Below the pieces are notes generated by a model. The model did no database searches, was not told the DNA's origin, and saw only the letters and a program-made list of their open reading frames with translations. A DNA stretch of 50,819 nt from Bacteroidales bacterium (GTDB lineage Bacteria; Bacteroidota; Bacteroidia; Bacteroidales; UBA932): assembly GCA_017617495.1 (NCBI GenBank), contig JAFZWD010000030.1, positions 1 through 50,819 on the forward strand, given 5' to 3'. Positions within the stretch are counted from its first letter, which is position 1. The number at the start of each line of letters is the position of its first letter. Both the position numbers and the translations under genes were made by a program. Below, in pieces: positions 48,289 through 50,819 of the stretch.

Positions 48289-49049
48289 TGAAAAGGATAT
48301 TTATAGCACTGGGCATCGTTCTCGCCTGTGCAAGCACTGATATGCTGGCTCAGACCAGCGCCAAGGACCGCCTTAAGGAGATAGAAGAAATGGCAGTGAA
48401 CGCCCACAAGCGCAGGGTTGCCAAACATAACGACCTGTTCAGCTGCGACGGACTCTCGCACTTCTACTTCGGATTCCATCAGGTGAGCGGCCAGAAAGAG
48501 CTGGAAGGCAAGTTCTTCCAGTCGCATGAAATCGGCTTCAATGTACTGCAGCTGGGTCTGAATCCCGCCAACTGGGTGTCGCTCAACGCGGGCCTCGACC
48601 TCAAGTGGGACCAGTTCGAGCTGGCGAAAGGATATGCCGTGGAGATGGTTGACCACAAATTCGCATTCAACGAGCAGGACCGGATTTTTGCTGATGTGAC
48701 CGATTTTAACCAGCGCATCCGCACCTTCGCGCTTGCAGTGCCGGTGAGTCTCGGCTTCCACGCACCGTGGTTCTCGGTTAAGGGCGGCGCCGAGTTCGAC
48801 TTCAACATCAACAAGTACACCTGCATCAAGACCGACTTCGTGCAGAACAAGTACATCGACGTGCACAGCAGGAACCGCAAGCCCAAGGTGGAGAACACGC
48901 TCATCAACTACTTTGCCGCGGTCGATTTCGACGGAACGGGACTTTATTTCAGGTACTATCCAAAGTCCATCTTCCGCGACAACTCGCTGGCCGGCACCGA
49001 CAAGAACGATATGAAATACTGGACACTCGGCCTCATTTTTACATTCTAG
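48288..49049 (+). CDS. Outer membrane beta-barrel candidate, unknown function
   Basis: 253 residues with a signal peptide ending MLAQ. The mature part alternates polar and aromatic residues in strand-like runs (HFYFGFHQV, VSLNAGLDLKWDQFELA, FALAVPVSLGFH, WFSVKGGAEFDFNIN, YFAAVDFDGTGLYFRYYP) and ends with YWTLGLIFTF, whose terminal Phe is typical of proteins inserted by BamA. A short helical N-terminal part (DRLKEIEEMAVNAHKRR) precedes it. The start overlaps the sppA stop by one base, so it is translationally coupled to sppA. I do not recognise the family. A small 8-10 strand barrel of the OmpX/PorT-like class is most likely. Confidence 0.55.
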   Translation: MKRIFIALGIVLACASTDMLAQTSAKDRLKEIEEMAVNAHKRRVAKHNDLFSCDGLSHFYFGFHQVSGQKELEGKFFQSHEIGFNVLQLGLNPANWVSLNAGLDLKWDQFELAKGYAVEMVDHKFAFNEQDRIFADVTDFNQRIRTFALAVPVSLGFHAPWFSVKGGAEFDFNINKYTCIKTDFVQNKYIDVHSRNRKPKVENTLINYFAAVDFDGTGLYFRYYPKSIFRDNSLAGTDKNDMKYWTLGLIFTF

Positions 49050-49052
49050 CAT

Positions 49053-50696
49053 ATGCGTAAAACCATTTCTACGCTCGTACTGCTGCTGTGCTGCCTCTAT
49101 CTGGGAGCCCAGCAGCATTGCTTCTACAGCCAGTTCCGCCTGACCGACAAGCAGCAGGTAACCGAGCTCTGGAGCCCTCAGGACAACGAATTCCGCCAGA
49201 TCGGACATCACGGGCCTGCCGTGGAAAACCAGTTTATGGCCCTCCGCTTCTACTACGACGGGCGCGGAGCCATCGACATCTACAGCAAGACCGGCAAGAT
49301 TGACGACGAGCTCGGCAAGTGGCACTGGTATCCCACCGAGGAGCAGCAGCGCGACGAGGGTGCCGGATGCGACGAGTACTTCGTGGGCAAGACGGTGGGC
49401 CTCGGGGGCGTGCGCCTCTGGGACGGTGAGAAGGAAGTCCGCCTGGACGGTACTGCCGGCCGCCGCAGCACAGTGGGCCGCAGGGGCAATAACGTGTGGA
49501 TGGAGATGACCGCCTACGGCGTTGAGTATAAGGGAGATAAGGTCGATATCAGCCTGCGCGTAGATGTCTATGACGGCAGCCGCTGGGCCAACGTGACCGC
49601 CCGGGAGCTCAACGGCAAGAAGGTGCAGTTCGCGACCGGCGTCAACTATCACCCGGGGTCGGTACTCAAGTGCGGCGAGGATTATATCGCCGCCTGGGGA
49701 ATCCACCCGGCCAACGTGTCAAAGAACCCCGGCCCTATGGGTGGGGGAATGCGTTTTTCGAAGAATAAGTTCGAGAAGATAGAAGACCTCGGCGGAGCCT
49801 TCCGCATCATCTCCAAACCTGCTTCCCAGATTACTACAAGCATAGTTTCCGCCTCCTGGCGCGAGGACGAGGTGAACAACGCCGCCGCTTTTGTGGAGCT
49901 GGTGGCGGGAAAGCCCGTTTCGCTCAAGGTGATGTCATTTAATATAAGGTATGGCACCGCCAAGGACGGCGACAATTCCTGGGACAGGCGTAAGGCCGGC
50001 TCGCTGGCTCTTCTCGCGGCTCAGACTCCGGATGTTTTCGGGGTGCAGGAGGCTCTCCGCTTTCAGCTGGATTATCTGCTCGAAAACTGCCCTCAGTACA
50101 AGTGCGTGGGCGTTGGCCGCGAGGACGGCAAGAGCGAAGGGGAGACGATGGCAATCTTCTACAACCGCAAGCGCATGAAGCTCATAAAGTGGGGCACATA
50201 CTGGCTCAGCGAAACTCCGGACAAACCCTCCAAGGGCTGGGATGCAGCCTGCAAGCGCACCGCCACCTGGACGCTCTTCAAGGATCGCGCTACCGGGAAT
50301 AAGTTCTTCTACGTGAATACGCATCTCGACCACATCGGAAAGAATGCCCGCTACAAGGGGCTCGCCCTGGTGGTGGAGAATATCGCCAAGATGAACCCCG
50401 AGGGCTGGCCGATGCTGCTCGGAGGCGATTTCAATGTTACGCCCACGGACCCCTGCCTGAAGGCCCTGGAAGGCAAGATGACCGATTCGCGCGTGGCCGC
50501 TTTTGTGTCCGACGGGCGGGCTACGTTTAACGCCTGGGGGAAGCCCGGCGATGTGGAGTGGGAGAGTCAGCGCGTCATCGACTACATCTATTCTTCTGCT
50601 TTTTCCGCCTGTCCTTCCTTTAAGGTCGTTACAGACGATTATGGCGTACCGTATCTGTCAGATCATTATCCGATTGTAGCAACATTTGTTTTCTAA
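49053..50696 (+). CDS. DUF4861-like domain fused to an EEP phosphodiesterase domain
   Basis: 547 residues, signal peptide ending YLGAQ and no lipobox. Residues ~45-285 resemble DUF4861 of Bacteroidetes (FRQIGHHGPAVENQFMALRFYYDGRGAIDIY, WHWYPTEEQQRDEGAGCDEY, GVNYHPGSVL), a beta-sandwich group found with carbohydrate-active proteins. Residues ~292-547 are a full EEP domain: MSFNIRYGT, FGVQEAL, VNTHLDHIG, GGDFNVTP, IDYIY and LSDHYPIV. The EEP half is close to the lipoprotein at 31019. A fusion of these two modules is unusual in my knowledge and implies a phosphodiester linked to a glycan as substrate, which is inference. It follows the barrel gene by 3 bases; the rpsU promoter starts in its last codons. 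Confidence 0.78.
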   Translation: MRKTISTLVLLLCCLYLGAQQHCFYSQFRLTDKQQVTELWSPQDNEFRQIGHHGPAVENQFMALRFYYDGRGAIDIYSKTGKIDDELGKWHWYPTEEQQRDEGAGCDEYFVGKTVGLGGVRLWDGEKEVRLDGTAGRRSTVGRRGNNVWMEMTAYGVEYKGDKVDISLRVDVYDGSRWANVTARELNGKKVQFATGVNYHPGSVLKCGEDYIAAWGIHPANVSKNPGPMGGGMRFSKNKFEKIEDLGGAFRIISKPASQITTSIVSASWREDEVNNAAAFVELVAGKPVSLKVMSFNIRYGTAKDGDNSWDRRKAGSLALLAAQTPDVFGVQEALRFQLDYLLENCPQYKCVGVGREDGKSEGETMAIFYNRKRMKLIKWGTYWLSETPDKPSKGWDAACKRTATWTLFKDRATGNKFFYVNTHLDHIGKNARYKGLALVVENIAKMNPEGWPMLLGGDFNVTPTDPCLKALEGKMTDSRVAAFVSDGRATFNAWGKPGDVEWESQRVIDYIYSSAFSACPSFKVVTDDYGVPYLSDHYPIVATFVF

Positions 50697-50715
50697 AAAA
50701 ATATTGTTACCTTTG
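50685..50715 (+). promoter_or_regulatory. Consensus promoter of rpsU, overlapping the upstream gene end
   Basis: TTTG (50685-50688), 19 bases, TACCTTTG (50708-50715). The -33 element lies inside the last codons of the DUF4861/EEP gene. Confidence 0.8.
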
Positions 50716-50730
50716 CAACCCCAAAAGAAA

Positions 50731-50819
50731 AAGGAGGTGGTAAAGTAATGATCATAGTACCTGTAAAAGACGGCGACAACATCGAACGCGCATTAAAGAA
50801 ATTCAAGCGTAAATTCGAA
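50731..50819 (+). CDS. rpsU: 30S ribosomal protein S21, 5' part with strong Shine-Dalgarno
   Basis: The coding part starts at ATG 50748 and reads MIIVPVKDGDNIERALKKFK, the standard bS21 start; the gene runs off the window end. The Shine-Dalgarno sequence AAGGAGGTGG (50731-50740) precedes the ATG and is nearly ideal. This is worth note because in Bacteroidia the anti-SD end of 16S rRNA is held away by bS21, bS18 and bS6, and a strong SD on rpsU is known from studies of Flavobacterium as a way for ribosomes lacking bS21 to make more of it. The sequence here fits that autoregulation. Confidence 0.93.

Overview
The window looks like a chromosomal segment of a Bacteroidales bacterium with moderately high GC. 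The support is: SusC/SusD-type outer membrane pairs, many type II signal peptides, promoters of the Bacteroidetes form TTTG-N19/20-TAnnTTTG, few Shine-Dalgarno sequences, and BACON, GLUG, fimbrillin-like and FISUMP-like domains. The genus cannot be fixed from the sequence; a gut or rumen lineage is my inference.

Layout. 1-493: end of prfB. 537-1569: a microprotein (apparently frameshifted in a G8 tract) followed by a fimbrillin-like lipoprotein. 1724-2495: a higBA toxin-antitoxin pair. 2583-7811: class I fumarase and a large AsmA-like protein that carries REP-like palindromes inside its reading frame. 7917-20481: one operon of SusC, SusD, a BACON+GLUG lipoprotein, a metallophosphoesterase lipoprotein, and a secreted GLUG-metallophosphoesterase fusion; no glycosidase is present. 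20494-28834: two cassettes, each a 47-50 residue microprotein directly followed by a >1100 residue fimbrillin-like/GLUG lipoprotein and a near-identical terminator, with a PBECR-type nuclease gene between them. 28835-29755: a gene-free stretch packed with hairpins, a promoter-terminator unit that may be a small RNA, and a ~190-nt imperfect palindrome. 29756-30200: a two-gene operon of a 46-residue protein and an XRE regulator.

30301-33238: SGNH esterase, EEP phosphodiesterase/nuclease and an organophosphate-type MFS transporter, read as an uptake and breakdown unit for phosphorylated compounds. 33235-40691, minus strand: one compact run of CDF cation transporter, metallophosphoesterase, short GH31, GNAT acyltransferase, NapH-like polyferredoxin and ferredoxin-type aldo/keto reductase. 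40774-46226: accessory region with three unrelated lipoproteins, a Fic protein with a palindromic operator, a truncated Bro-N gene, gene-end remnants and duplicated promoter sequence. 46433-50819: tRNA-Leu, sppA, an outer membrane barrel candidate, a DUF4861-like+EEP fusion and the start of rpsU.

Two themes stand out. First, phosphoester chemistry recurs: three calcineurin-like phosphoesterases plus a signal-peptide remnant of another, two EEP proteins and an organophosphate transporter, several tied to surface GLUG proteins. Second, the repeated pairing of a microprotein with a fimbrillin-like or GLUG lipoprotein is the best candidate for an undescribed system.
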